The notes below the pieces were generated by a model. It was not told where the DNA came from. It worked only from the letters and a program-made list of their open reading frames with translations, and did no database searches. 64,000 nucleotides of DNA from Zygnema cylindricum (lineage: Eukaryota; Streptophyta; Zygnematophyceae; Zygnematales; Zygnemataceae), in assembly GCA_037447655.1 (NCBI GenBank), contig JBBHKE010001949.1, positions 102,274 to 166,273 of the forward strand. The letters are read 5' to 3'. The translations under genes were made by a program, and so were the position numbers. Below are positions 32,341-44,300 of this stretch, piece after piece. The first letter of the stretch is position 1. Every line of letters begins with the position of its first letter.

Positions 32341-34385
32341 GTGACATATTTTTCGTGTACCAAAACCATGCCTAAATTTTGACTGTTTTTCAAGTTCAAA
32401 ATATCATGTAGAATAGGGAATCAAAGATGTGTGGTCTAAGGCACGTAGACCTTCATTGGTTGAGACTGTACCATTCAATCTTTTCATAATTCTACATGTG
32501 TGAAAGTTATGTAGACTTTGGTTGCCCATTTCGAGAGGCCAAAGGAGTTCCGGAGCCACGGATGTTCAAACACGACAAAAGGAAATCACGGAAGCAATGC
32601 CTCAAAAAAGTTGTGACAAAAAAACTAGATTGAGTAGGGGTAGAGAAAAGTACATTCATTAGAAGTAAGACTTCGGTAGTTTAAAGCTAAGGGTGTGTCC
32701 CCATATGCCAAAGCAAGGGTATTTATCTGTCGTTTTCCTCTAAACATTAGTCGCACTCATATAATTTGTAGCCTTACGAAGACAGGGAAAAACTGAATTG
32801 CAATTTGCGTCAGCTTCAAACTTTAAATGTAATAGAGTTTGTCGTTTTGTGATTTTCGACCCACGTCCACGTCACGCCACGTCATTTTCAGACTTTACCT
32901 TGGAACATATCGGCATTGTGTATTATAGTGAAGTTTCACCGGATCACAAATTGAAAACACCTTCGGACGTTTCAGGCAATTTCCAAAGTTCTCAACAAGG
33001 TGTCGTGCATGAGAAAAAAACAAGGCAAACCATGCATTCCTTATAACCAACAAAGTTAGCTCACGAACATATATATAAACGAAAATGAACATGGATGAAC
33101 ATAGATAAAGACAAAAAGTATATACATCATGAGAAAGAATAAGTGTGAATATGAAAAAGAAAATTGGAAGAATACTTTCCTGGAGTGATATAGACCCAAC
33201 CATTTTACTAAGCCGCTAGGTAGCCACAAGGCTCTTGCGTCTTTAACGTATTCTTTACAAGAGTTATATCCAATAGGCAACAAAGGAAGAAAAACTTCCA
33301 ACCAAAAACAAAGGAAAATTGCATTCGGCCGAAAAGACACTCTTTCCACCTCAAACAAGATACAAGCAAAATAAAGACAAACACCCAAACAAATCAACTG
33401 CCCTTGGAAGGCACAGCCGGATCTGGGTGCTTCCCCACACAACCACCAATCCACCACTTTCAAAGAAGACGCAAGCTTGAATGGAAACCTTACGGACTTA
33501 GCTCTAAACACGTGGATTAAAACAGCAGGCAAAAAAAAGAGAGTAATATTTATACGCTCTAACCTCTACCGCTAGCTAGCAAGGAGAAAGAAGACAAGTG
33601 GAAAATCGCTCGGAGAGAGAGCAAGAGAGAAGCTTGTCCTCCAAGAGAAAATTCTTGTCCACAAGCTAAAAATGCCAAGTCCAAGAATTAGCCTAAGTAA
33701 AAACTACGTTAAGATAAGGAGAGACTAGCCTAGGTCTAACCTAGTTTCCATGAACGAAACTAATTAAGATGTTGGCGAATAGGCGGCCAACATCGATTGC
33801 AATACGCTAATAAAATCCACCTTCCGAGGGTAAAAACCCTCTTTATCTACATGTGCGCATGAACGTAAACGGGTTCACAACTTACATATGAACCGATTTC
33901 GAAACGCCACTAAACACTCTTTCTTCACGTGATCCGTATGTCATCTAAACAATATCCGCAGCCGTACCTTTGAATCGCGTACCTACAAAATGAAATATAA
34001 CAAGTGCACTAATGAATATTTATTCAATTAGATGCGTGAACAAAACGCGCACATGTCAAATATAACTGAACAGGCGATTTCCAACAATACAAACAAGCAT
34101 GCGTGAGGAAAATCGTGTGTGCACCTAACCGATATCATGCGGCATAGTAGCTCTCGTGCATGAGAGAGAAGCAAGGCAAACCATGCATTATAAGCCGTAA
34201 AGTCATGCTCACGAACATATTTATAAATAGAAATGAATATGGATGAATCTCGATAATGAAAAAAAGTATATACATCATGAGTAAGAATAATTGTGAATAT
34301 GATAAAAGAAAAAAAGAATAAAACTCCCGAAAAGTGATACAGACCCAATAATTCCCCACCCAAGCTTCTTAGCAAGCAAAAACGT
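32341..34385. other. gene-poor stretch with a 230-bp direct repeat
   Basis: Segments 33000-33225 and 34150-34380 align in direct orientation (shared blocks such as AGGCAAACCATGCATT and GTATATACATCATGAG). About 900 bp of unrelated sequence lies between. A stretch near 33820-33880 read on the minus strand resembles element D around 11096-11150 (GTGAACCC, ACATGTAG, AGGGTTTT), so it may be an eroded relative of D. I see no gene. Confidence 0.45.
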
Positions 34386-34830
34386 TGTCGAAACAAAATG
34401 CGCGGTAACCGTTTCGAAATCGTATCGTAGTTCGTACTTTACAAAACTTTACCTATGTATGCCGTTTATATTTTTACTTAAATGAATTTGCTCAATCCTA
34501 AATAAATATATATCTATCACATCCTATAGCATTTAGCATTGGTCCTATTGTAATAGGATAAAGCTGACCGCTACCGGCCAACTTGACGGACGATAGGTAC
34601 AGGGATCATTTCCTGGGTCTGTAAGGTATCTTTTTAGTAACCTACTACAAATAGCTGCCTGTTGAACTAAGGCAACCATGGTTGAACCACCCTCTCTATC
34701 TTTCAGTGACTATGACAACTATGGGGGCTAAAGAGAGGAGGTGGAGGCAAGTTGTCCGTCCTTTTGTTTTTTGTTTTATACTAACATATTTATACATAGA
34801 AAATACTCTAAAAATCTATTAATTTCAGCG
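34386..34830 (-). repeat. 3' LTR of Copia-A2 (truncated)
   Basis: Minus-strand copy of LTR-A, starting near 34830 next to a polypurine tract (34831-34845) and cut at 34386, so about 45% of the LTR remains. It contains the tRNA-like segment (here on the plus strand, 34538-34630). Confidence 0.85.
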
Positions 34831-34860
34831 CTCCCCTTATTTTCTAGTAGAATTTTAGCT

Positions 34861-35669
34861 TTAGTTTAGCCCACATTTTTCTGTGCAATATTCCAATTTA
34901 TGAGAGGGCATTGGTTTTGTCATCATATCAGCCACCATTTCCTCATCAAATCTATATACAAGATTCACAATCTTATTCTCAACTTTTTCCCTCACAAAAC
35001 TCAATCTTATGTCCATTTGCTTTGCTTTGAAATGATATTTTGCATTAGCTGCAATTGGAATGGCATCTTGATTATCATTAAACACATTATGCACTCCCTC
35101 CTTCATATACCCCAGTTCTTGCAACAAGGACTTGACCCACATCAATTCTTTCATTGCAGAATAATAGGCCATGTACTCAACCTCCATAGTAGACTGAGCC
35201 ACCACCTTTTCTTGCTTACTTCTCCAACAGCAAGCACCTTCCCCCACATACAACACATACCCATAAGTGCATCTTCTCATAGGTGCATCCCGATAACTGG
35301 CATCAATCCAAATAGTGATGTCAATGTGCTGCCCTCCCAAATACAACTATAACTCTCTAGTTCCCACCACAAATCTTATGACTCTCTTGGCTGAATTCAG
35401 TCTCTCTTCTTAGGAACATTAAGACTCCTACTCAGTACTCCAACTGCTGCTGCTATGTCCAGCCTTGTACTGTTTATAAAACAGATAAAACTTTCTACAA
35501 CCTGTCTATATAGGATAGACTTTATAAACTCTCTCTCCTCTGGACTATCAGATCATCAAAGATCATCACTCCTCCTTCTACACTCTCATCACTTTTTTTT
35601 TTCAAGTCCATGGGAGTGGTAGAACTGTTAGCCTTTTCCATCTAGAACTTCTCAAGCATATTACCTATT
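34861..35669 (-). pseudogene. pol: Copia-A2 RNase H and RT C-terminus
   Basis: The frame 35346-34861 is open for 161 codons with the RNase H motifs GACCWRSKQEKVVAQST and MMTKPMPSHKL. Upstream (35347-35669) the RT connection domain is broken by stops. The RNase H catalytic Asp in W-S-D-A-S is kept as W-I-D-A-S, and the CDNQ motif reads NDNQ. Confidence 0.85.
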
Positions 35670-35674
35670 GTTTC

Positions 35675-36922
35675 TTTTAAAATTGATGTATTTTCTAGGT
35701 CTGTATTGGAAAAATAACTAGAGTATGTTAGCAAAGGCAGCCTATTTTTCGCTCAAACCCTCCAGTCCCCATACTTGTTGCAGTCACTGAAGACCGGAGA
35801 GAGAGCTAGAGCCATGGCAGTCTATAAAGCTAGAGAATAGGCTAATACTTAGTTTGTACCAAAAGAGAATGCCAGATCATGGATTTAATCCTAGTACCTA
35901 TAAGTCGTTAAACTTAGTAGCCGTAGGCTTTAGCCATTAGACCTAATCAAGGTTGAGATGCATTGGGTACAATAGGTATTAAAAGGTGTTTAGGTAGAGA
36001 ATTGCAAGACAAAATGAAAAATAACTAAAAGCTGCTCTAGACCAGATTTGAACCTAGGTCTATGGAGATTTTGGTAGTGATACACCCTATCCACTAAGAC
36101 GTTATCCAAACGATACTCATGACGGGTTTCAAAGATAAATAAACATTAACGTGAAAGCTAATTAACACTAGACTAACAAAGAGGAACAATTCATGTATCT
36201 ATGCGAATCTGAACCATGTAAAATATGTTTTGATCAAACAGTCGGTATTTTAGCCGCCATGCGAAGTGAGCTTTTGGCGGCATTTCGAAGATAGCATCAC
36301 GCTGTGCCACGTGGCGTCACATTATTTGATACCGGAGAAGATGGGAGGAGGAACCATGGCTCCCGATTTGAGAGGTGTCAACTTGTAGACTATGTCATAC
36401 AATGGCCTTACAATAACTACATCTCCCATTATACCATCTTATGCTATATAGTGTTCTTATTGGACTAGGGTTTAGTAGTAGGTAGTCGTGAGTAGGCAGA
36501 CTAAGACTTAGTGATATTTAGGTACCTCTCTCTAAGAGAGCTTGTAACTATAAAGGTCATCTTTGACCAGCCATAACTTAATGCTTGGGTGAGCAAATTC
36601 AGTGATTCTTTTTGCTGCATACTCAAGGGAGTCCAAGCTACACAAGGGTGTAGTCGGTCGAGGTCTTTGCGTGCCGGGTGGCACTTTTTCAGTGGGAAAG
36701 TCAAAGTGGGGAATATTGTCCAAAACCCATATTCAAGCATTGCATTTTGTGGTGTAACTGAGCACACTAAAGGTCATCTTTTCACTGGGGTGAAGGTGTA
36801 TTAGGGTTATGATTGTCAAGGGATCATTCATTTGGGTTTATATCAACTTGGAGTCGGCACTATCTAGATTAACTTCTTTTGGATATGCAAATTCTGTGGG
36901 CAATGGAGCCCATAGAATTTCA
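35675..36922 (+). repeat. LTR-B copy 1 (5' LTR)
   Basis: About 1248 bp ending in TTTCA before the primer-binding site. Its start is mutated (other copies begin TGTTGAAATTG). A TATA-like CTATATAG lies near 36448. Two tRNA-like segments on the minus strand lie at 35871-35945 and 36034-36112. Confidence 0.88.
36034..36112 (-). other. tRNA-like segment 2 inside LTR-B (antisense)
   Basis: On the minus strand it reads GGATAAC, then TTAGTGGATAGGG (D-arm-like, A-box-like), then CTAGGTTCAAATCTGG, which fits a T-arm/B box (GGTTCAAAT). The best tRNA-like candidate in the window; copies occur in LTR-B2 (39872-39950) and LTR-B3 (about 41030-41108). A second segment (35871-35945) has GGCTAAAGC and GGATTAAATCC. 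Anticodon arm pairing is not convincing, so I do not call tRNA genes. Confidence 0.5.
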
Positions 36923-36938
36923 GGTTATGGGCCCACCA
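36923..36938 (+). other. primer-binding site of Copia-B
   Basis: GGTTATGGGCCCACCA, one base longer in its match to the plant initiator tRNA-Met anticodon arm than Copia-A1. The gag ATG at 36927 is inside it. Confidence 0.85.
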
Positions 36939-37980
36939 TTTAGGGTGCCTATGTTTGATGGAATAGACTTTCCTTATTGGGAGTTTACGATGGAGAGGTT
37001 GCTTTTCGAAAAGCACTCATGGGGAATTGTTTCGGAACAAGGGAGGTGTTCGCCATCAAGCCTTGGAGGAACTCACTACGTAGAATCATCTCGGGCTTCC
37101 GAGAAAACCAACCGTATTTCAGTTTCAACGGAAGGTGAAGGGAAAAATATTGCCATGGAAGGGGGGATAGGGGAGAAGGATAAAGGGACACTTATGGTGA
37201 GGGGAGCTATGCTTTCCGCCACAGCTCCACTTAGAGGGGTTATAAGTAAAATTGAAGAAAATGATAGTAAAATTTGGGAGTGTAAAAACACTATAGCAAA
37301 ACATCTCATACTTATATATGTGTCTAAGCCTATAACTATCACTCTTTTAAGTCTAAATAAGTCTTCGAAAATCTGAGACACACTAATTCAGATTTATAAG
37401 AGTGAGACGATTCACAGGCAACAGTTAGTAAAACAGGAAATAGAGGCCTATTTTTATAAAGGCGGTAACATGATAGAGTTTTGTAATGATATTGTTGTGA
37501 TAAATGTTGAGCTTTCTAATGCGGGATATGTAGAATCCGAGGAGAGAAAGATTAATACACTACTCATGAAACTCCCAAATGAGTACGAAAACATCATTTA
37601 TCGTATGGAGGCAATGGGTGGCTCCTCATGGACTTGGAGCTTTACCATGGGGATAATTCTTGTGAGGGAAAGCACTTTAGAGCTTTGTAGGGGAAGTGAC
37701 AAGGTGAATGCATTTACAGCTAGTGGTGATTAGCGGAAGCGTGATAAGAGGAAAGGCGGTGACGAGCAGTAGCGTGGTGAGTGGAAGAAAGACAAAGGTA
37801 AACCTTATCGGAACTTTGGTAGAAAGAGAGGGAGAGGAAAAGAAAGGGGAGTTTTGAAAAAGGGTGTTTGCTTCTTTTGTAGGCAACCGGGTCATTATAT
37901 GGAGGAGTGCCCTTGTTTGGAAGAACTTAGAAGTTGGAATATGGATGAGGAAGAAGAAAGGAAAGAGCAAAAACAGGATA
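36927..37980 (+). pseudogene. gag: gag of Copia-B
   Basis: Starts M-G-P-P-F-R-V-P at the primer-binding site and includes the F-x-Y-W-E-F-T-M gag motif. The first frame runs to 37376; gag sequence continues at 37470-37733 (LLMKLPNEYENII, a typical copia gag motif) and ends with an intact zinc knuckle CFFCRQPGHYMEEC near 37869-37910. One or more stops or shifts separate the pieces. No pol follows, which makes gag the only protein this element could give. Confidence 0.8.
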
Positions 37981-39519
37981 AATAAATCTTAAAGCTTCTC
38001 CTCATAGGTAGAATGGAGAAGAGAGAAAAGTACACAAAAATTCCACAAAGCAACAGTGTGTTTTTGGAGGTATAAGAAAAGTAAAGGGAAGGGAGGTACT
38101 TAAGAGAGATAAGCATGATGTGGATGTTAAAAAGTATAGATAGTCAGATCTAGAATCTATAATTGAAAAAGGGAAAAATAAAAATAAAGAGGATAATTCA
38201 ATAGATATTTTGGAAACAGAAAACTGGTCGGAAAAGAAGACTTCTACGGCTTTCGAGGAAAGGGGAGAAGTAAATCTAGAGGGGGATTTAAAAGATAGGG
38301 GAGAAGAGGAATATATAATGAAAGGTTTAGCGTAGGAGAAATATTTATTGGGAATAAAAATAGAAAGTGATAACGGAAAGAATTACATGGGAGAGAGTGA
38401 GGAAAGTTCAGAAAATGGGGTGAGTATCATGGATTAAAATATAAGTACGAAATGTCGCTCTAGGTCGGTCATCCGAACTAACGAGAAGAGTTCCTCGTAG
38501 TCACGGATAGCTTAGACCGGCCACAGGTCAATACACGCAAAGAGGCTTAGGGAGTCACAGGATATTTAGATAGGAGAGATAGGAAAGATTAGGGAGGGAT
38601 ATAATTAGCAAACAGATAAAGTAGGCAAAGAGACACAATAGAATTGTAGGAAAGCCATAGCTTTAATAAATGGTCCTCTTAGGACAAAAATGTTATAAAT
38701 AACTTTCTCTAATAAAGCTAGATTCTATTCCTTGTCTCACTTGACTATTTTTGAACTGCTATTTTTGCATTAATGGATGAAGGGTTGTATCTTGTCTCTT
38801 CTGAGTGCCTATTTGTATTCTAATGCAGTCTATATGAATAATGCACTCTCTAATGTGGTCCAATGAAATGATGTCTACACATGCTTGTTCACTTGGATCT
38901 AACTATTTACAACGGCATGATTGTAATAATGGTATGACTCCATGTCGTCCAAATCTTGACATCCGTCCGTATAAATGGTACTTTTCCACGATGTGTCGTT
39001 GGTCACACAAAATTGGCGATGTGACACCTGTCACATAAAATCGGCGATACCCAATATGCCCAAAATTGCCAATAAAAGTAACACGGAAGACGTAGATCTT
39101 ATGAGGAACTTAGTGGGGACACTAATTTTCTAGGAAAAATTTGGGGGTAATGGATTTGACATCATTAATGGGAGGGATGGCATTTATGAAGGTGTGCCTG
39201 TAAAAGGGTTAGCATCCGGGTGTGTGTCGCATATTGGAGATGGAGCTAGCTGTTAAAATTGCAAGAGGGAATTTGGATATAGTATGGATGGAAAAGAGAT
39301 AAGGTGGATAAAATATTTTCTCGGATTTATGAAAAATGGCATCCAAAATAAAATGTGTGATGTAATTATTATTTCGGTTCATCAAATACACTTCTTTAAA
39401 TACGAGAGTATTCACTTAAAGTTTATGAGGAGAAAAGAAAGAGGAAAAGAAAGAAAAAAAAAAGTTTTAGTGGGATTTGAAAAAAAAAAAAAAAAAAAAA
39501 GAATAGAAAATAAAGGGAA
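37981..39519 (+). other. non-coding 3' half of the Copia-B interior
   Basis: About 1.5 kb, purine-rich at first, with no pol motif in any frame I checked. It ends in a run of about 20 A (39480-39500) and a polypurine tract (GAAAATAAAGGGAA) right before LTR-B2. Confidence 0.6.
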
Positions 39520-40577
39520 TGTTGAAATTGATGTATTTTCTACGCTGTATTAGAAAAATAAATAGAGTATGTTAGCAAAGGCAGCCAGCTTCTCGCTCAA
39601 ACACTTATGTCCCCATACTTGTTGCAGTCACTGAAGACCGGAGATCGAGCTAGAGCCATGGCTATCTTTAAAGACAAAGAATAGACTAATATTTTGTTTG
39701 TACCAAAAGAGACAATCGGATCATGGATTTGATCGTAGTACCTATAAGTCGTTTAACTAAGTAGCCGTTGGCTTTAGCCATTAGACCTAAACAAGGTTGA
39801 GATGCATTGGGTAGAATAGGTAATTAAAGGTGTTCAGGTAGAGATTTGCCAAACATACTGACAAAAACCTAAGAGTTGCTCTAGACCAGATTTGAACCTA
39901 GGTCTATGGAGATTTTGGTAGTGATACGCCTTATCCACTAAGACGTTATCCAAACGATACTCATGACGGGTTTCAAAGATAAATAAACATTAACGTGAAA
40001 GCTTATTAACAACAGACTAACGAAGAGGAACAATTCATGCATCTATGCATCTGAACCGTGTAAAATATATTTTGATCAAACGGCCGGCATTGTAGCCACC
40101 ACGCAAAGTGTGCTTTTGGCGGCATTCGGATATAGCATCACACGGTGCAACGTGGCGTCACATTATTTGATACCGGAGAAGATGGGAGGAGGAACCATGG
40201 CTCCCGATTTGACAGGTGTCATCTTGTAGACCATGTCGTATAATGGCCTTACAATACCTACATCTCCCATTGTACCTTCTTGTACTATATAGTTTTCTTA
40301 TTAGCCTAGGGTTTAGTAGTAGGTAGTCGTGAGTAGGCAGACCAAGACTTAGTGATATTTAGGTACCTCTCTCTAAGAGAGCTTGTAACTATAAAGGTCA
40401 TCTTTCACTAGCCATAACTTAATGCTCGGGTGAGCAAATTCAGTGATTCTTTTTTCTGCAGACTCAACGGAGTCCCAACAACACAGGGGTGTAGTTGGTC
40501 AGAGTCTTTGCGTGCGAGGGTGGCACTTATTCAGTGGGAAAGTTAAAGTGGGGAATATTGTCCAAAACACATATTCA
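39520..40577 (+). repeat. LTR-B copy 2, cut by the gap
   Basis: Starts TGTTGAAATTG after the polypurine tract and matches LTR-B1 up to about its position 1050, where the N run begins. Confidence 0.88.
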
Positions 40578-40587
40578 NNNNNNNNNN
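40578..40587. other. assembly gap (10 N)
   Basis: The gap falls inside LTR-B2. The 95 bp after it do not match the rest of the LTR, so sequence is missing here. Confidence 0.99.
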
Positions 40588-40682
40588 GGTATCTGGATCC
40601 AAGTTTAGACCAGATCTCGTCGAAAATCCATAAACAGTCATACAAACCGTTTAGAGATGGACTTGTGGAAATTAATGGATAA

Positions 40683-41923
40683 GAATTGATGTATTTTCTA
40701 CGCTGTATTAGAAAAATAAATAGAGTATGTTAGCAAAGGCAGCCAGCTTCTCGCTCAAACACTTCAGTCCCCATACTTGTTGCAGTCACTGAAGACCGGA
40801 GATAGAGCTAGAGCCATGGCTATCTTTAAAGACAAAGAATAGACTAATATTTTGTTTGTACCAAAAGAGACAATCGGATCATGGATTTGATCGTAGTACC
40901 TATAAGTCGTTTAACTTAGTAGCCATTGGCTTTAGCCATTAGACCTAAACAAGGTTGAGATGCATTGGGTAGAATAGGTAATTAAAGGTGTTCAGGTAGA
41001 GATTTGCCAAACATACTGACAAATACCTAAAAGCTGCTCTAGACCAGATTTGAACCTAGGTCTATGGAGATTTTGGTAGTGATACAACTTATCCACTAAG
41101 ACGTTATCCAAACGATTCTCATGACGGGTTTCAAAGATAAATAAACATTAACGTGAAAGCTAATTAACAACAGACTAACGAAGAGGAACAATTCATGCAT
41201 CTATGCGAATCTGAACCATGTAAAATATGTTTTGATCAACAGCCAGCATTGTAGCCACCACGCAAAGTGAGCTTTTGGCGGCATTCGGATATAGCATCAC
41301 ACAGTGCAACGTGGCGTCACATTATTTGATACCGGAGAAGATGGGAGGAGGAACCATGGCTCCCGATTTGACAGGTGTCATCTTGTAGACCATGTCGTAT
41401 AATGGCCTTACAATACCTACATCTCCCATTGTACCTTCTTGTACTATATAGTTTTCTTATTGGACTAGGGTTTAGTAGTAGGTAGTCGTGAGTAGGCAGA
41501 CCAAGACTTAGTGAAATATAGGTACCTCTCTCTAAGAGAGCTTGTAACTGTAAAGGTCATTTTTCACTAGCCATAACTTAATGCTCGGGTGAGCAAATTC
41601 AGTGATTCTTTTTGCTGCAGACTCAACAAAGTCCCAACAACACAGGGGTGTAGTTGGTCAGAGTCTTTACGTGCCAGGGTGGCACTTATTCAGTGGGAAA
41701 GTTAAAGTGGGGAATATTGTCCAAAACACATACTCAAGCTTTGCATTCTGTGGTGGAACTAAGCACACAGAAGGTCTTCTCTTCACTGGGGTGAAGGTGT
41801 ATTGGGGTTCTGATTGTCAAGGGATCATTCATTTGGGTTTATATCAACTTGGAGTTGGCACTATCTAGATTAGCTTCTTTTGGATCTGCAAATTCTATGG
41901 GTAATGGAGCCCATAGAATTTTA
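40683..41923 (+). repeat. LTR-B copy 3 (outer 3' LTR)
   Basis: About 1240 bp, very close to LTR-B2 in sequence, ending TTTTA (from TTTCA) followed by the target duplication GTTTC. Its first bases are altered (AAGAATTGATG). Confidence 0.87.
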
Positions 41924-41928
41924 GTTTC

Positions 41929-42560
41929 TTTATGAGTAAGTCTGATAATCCTTTTCCCCCTATCTCTCTCCATTAGGATCCCAAAAATGTATCTTGCCTC
42001 ACCTAAATCTTTTATATCAAATTTGCTTCAAAGATTTCTCTTTAGCGTATCGATCTTTTACAAAGACTTACTGAGCACAAGCATATCATCCCAATAGATT
42101 GCAATAAAAATATCACCATTCTCATCTTCAAACATATAGATACAATGGTCACAGCTGATCGGGATATATCCTAGACTGGTGAGCAACTCATCTAGCTTTT
42201 TATTCCAGTGTAGGGAGCCTGCTTAAGTCCTTATAAGGACTTTATGAGTTTGCAAACTTTGCTCTCTTCTCCATCCTCCACGAACCCCTGGGGTTGCCTC
42301 ATTAAAATTTGTTCCTCTAACTCAACATTAAGAAAAGCAGTCTTAATAACCATGTGGTGTATTTCCATGTCTTTCGGTGCTGGCAGACCGAGGAGAATCC
42401 TTACAGATGGGAACTGAACAACTGGAGCAAAAGTCTCCTCATAGTCAATCTCCTCTTTTTGGGTGAACCTTTTTGCTACCAATTGAGCCTTATATCTCTC
42501 AATAGTATTATCTAGGTTGAGTTTTACTTTAATTACCCATTTATAACCAATCAATTTTCA
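41929..42560 (-). pseudogene. pol: Copia-A2 reverse transcriptase
   Basis: Open for 108 codons at 42554-42231 with YKWVIKVKLNLDNTIERYKA and YEETFAPVV. Further on the active site reads YWDD instead of YVDD (near 42085), and stops interrupt. The Copia-B insertion lies at the 3' edge. Confidence 0.83.
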
Positions 42561-43800
42561 GTCCGGAGGACAGTTCGCTAGTTCCCAAAAATTTGCTTCC
42601 ATGATATAGGGCATCTTATCATTTATGGCTCTAATCCATCTGTCTTTCTCTGGACTATTTATTGCCTCCGAGTGTTAGAGAGGCTTATCTGGGTGAGATA
42701 ACTTAGGTACCTTGTGAGCCGCTTGTTTTTCTTGGATCTTTTTGCTGCTCCTTCTCTCCCCCTCAAACTGCGAAGTAGGGATGGAGGGAAGTCTTAGATT
42801 TCTCCTTACTGTCTCATCGGCTCCCCTATCAATGGAAGCCGATTCTGGTCCCTCCTCTTCTGTTTCCTCGAAGTCCATAGGAATACATGAGGTTTTCGGT
42901 GGATCGCATGTGTTTGGAATCTCTCCTGAATCTCACTCTTTGTTTCACTCATGTCCATTTCAGGAAAGACGGAGTTGTCCTCACCTTAAGACTCAAATTT
43001 GATTCTTATCTTTTTGGTATATTTAAACGGGTCAAATGACTTCCCTTCATCCATGACAACTAAGTGTTTGACCTGAGTGATATCTCTCTTTGCTAAGTCA
43101 TAAACTCTATATCCCTTGACATCCTCATCATATCCCACAAAGTATCCAGGTTTTCCCTTAACATCTAGTTTCCAGTTTTACCTTACCGTGTCAAGACTCT
43201 AAACTTGGCTACTGAATACTTTAAGGTGAGAGATATCTAGTTTCCTTCCCACCCACCTCTCATAAGGTGTCATTCCCTTTATAGCTGAGGAAAGGACTCT
43301 ATTTTTAATGTAGTTGGCACAAATGATGTCCTCTGCCCAAAATCTCTTTCCTATATTTTTGTCGGCCAACATACTACATGCACTTTCTCCTAGTGTTCGG
43401 TTCAACCTCTCAGCTACCCCATTTTGTTCCGAGTTACATGGTACGGTTTTCTGGTGCTGAACTTCCTAATCTCTCAAGTATTTCCTCAAACTGGTTAGAG
43501 GTATATTCCCCCCTATTATCACTCTTTATCGTGTTAATGGGGGTTCTATTCAACTTCTCACTCAAAGCTTTATAATCTTTGAAGTAAATTGATGTTTTAG
43601 ACTTTATTTTTAGGAAGTAGACTCTAGATCATCTATACCAATCATCAGTTATTGTCAACATAAACCTCTTTCCTCCAACCGAAGGCACTTTTGTAGGTTC
43701 CAAGATATTTGTGTGGACTACATTTAGTACTTTCTCACCTCTATATGTGGCGGCTTTGGGAAAGGGAACTCTCTAAGCCATACGTGCAACACAGCCACTA
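42561..43800 (-). pseudogene. pol: Copia-A2 linker and integrase
   Basis: The linker (42878-42675) matches Copia-A1 (RGADETVRRNLRLPSIP). Integrase sequence includes NRTLGESACSMLADKN at 43405 and the KLDISHLKVF motif near 43210; the catalytic core upstream is broken by several stops and shifts, though NGVAER can be read near 43415-43430. Confidence 0.8.
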
Positions 43801-44300
43801 CAATCAATCATCATTTTATTATCCCCAAATTGAATGCCTCCTACTACCCCAAGCTTTTTCATTTCCCTCAAACTATCAAAATGCACATGCCCCAATCGTT
43901 TAGGCCAAATCATCAACTTAGGAACACCAACATAGTAAGCATTTTTCTTTTCATTACTCACGTTTAGCCTAAACATTCATTGGCTACCCTTATCTGCCGT
44001 GAAGTAAACTTCATCCCCATACTTAGGTGTAAAATCTCTCGTTCAACTGAAGGTATCAAACTCTTTGTCATCTAACACAGACGTAGAGACAAGATTTTTA
44101 CTCAGCCGAGGAATGTAAAGTACATCTGAGAATTTGAGTATAGAAGTCTTGCCCTCCACTAAGACTTTTAGATCTACAGACCCCACTAGATCTGTAGTAA
44201 CCACTCTCCCATTCCCATGCTTTATCTTTACAATAAAGATTTTTCTTAGCTTAGTGAAGAGTTCCTTATCACCACACATATGCAAAGATGCACGTGATCG
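43773..44300 (-). pseudogene. pol: Copia-A2 pre-integrase and protease segment
   Basis: 43976-43773 reads KLMIWPKRLGHVHFDSLREM (the integrase zinc-finger block). 44300-44043 reads LKVLVEGKTSILKFSDVLYI with PRLSKNLVSTSVLDDKEF, the late protease region. It supplies the segment that Copia-A1 lost at its R1 insertion. Confidence 0.78.

Larger units (their letters stand above)
35675..41923 (+). mobile_element. Copia-B complex: gag-only copia with three LTRs
   Basis: Three LTR copies (35675-36922, 39520-40577 up to a gap, about 40683-41923) and one internal region (36923-39519), all plus strand, flanked by target duplication GTTTC. The internal region has a copia primer-binding site and gag with a zinc knuckle but no recognisable protease, integrase, RT or RNase H. 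LTR-int-LTR-(gap)-LTR is the pattern left by recombination between elements sharing LTRs, or by misassembly at the gap. It is a non-autonomous passenger, inserted after Copia-A2. Confidence 0.85.

Noticed and set aside
32895-33532. Overlapping minus-strand ORFs (102 and 158 codons)
   Set aside because: Partly fall in the 230-bp direct repeat, are hydrophobic by composition and carry no motif; not supported as genes.
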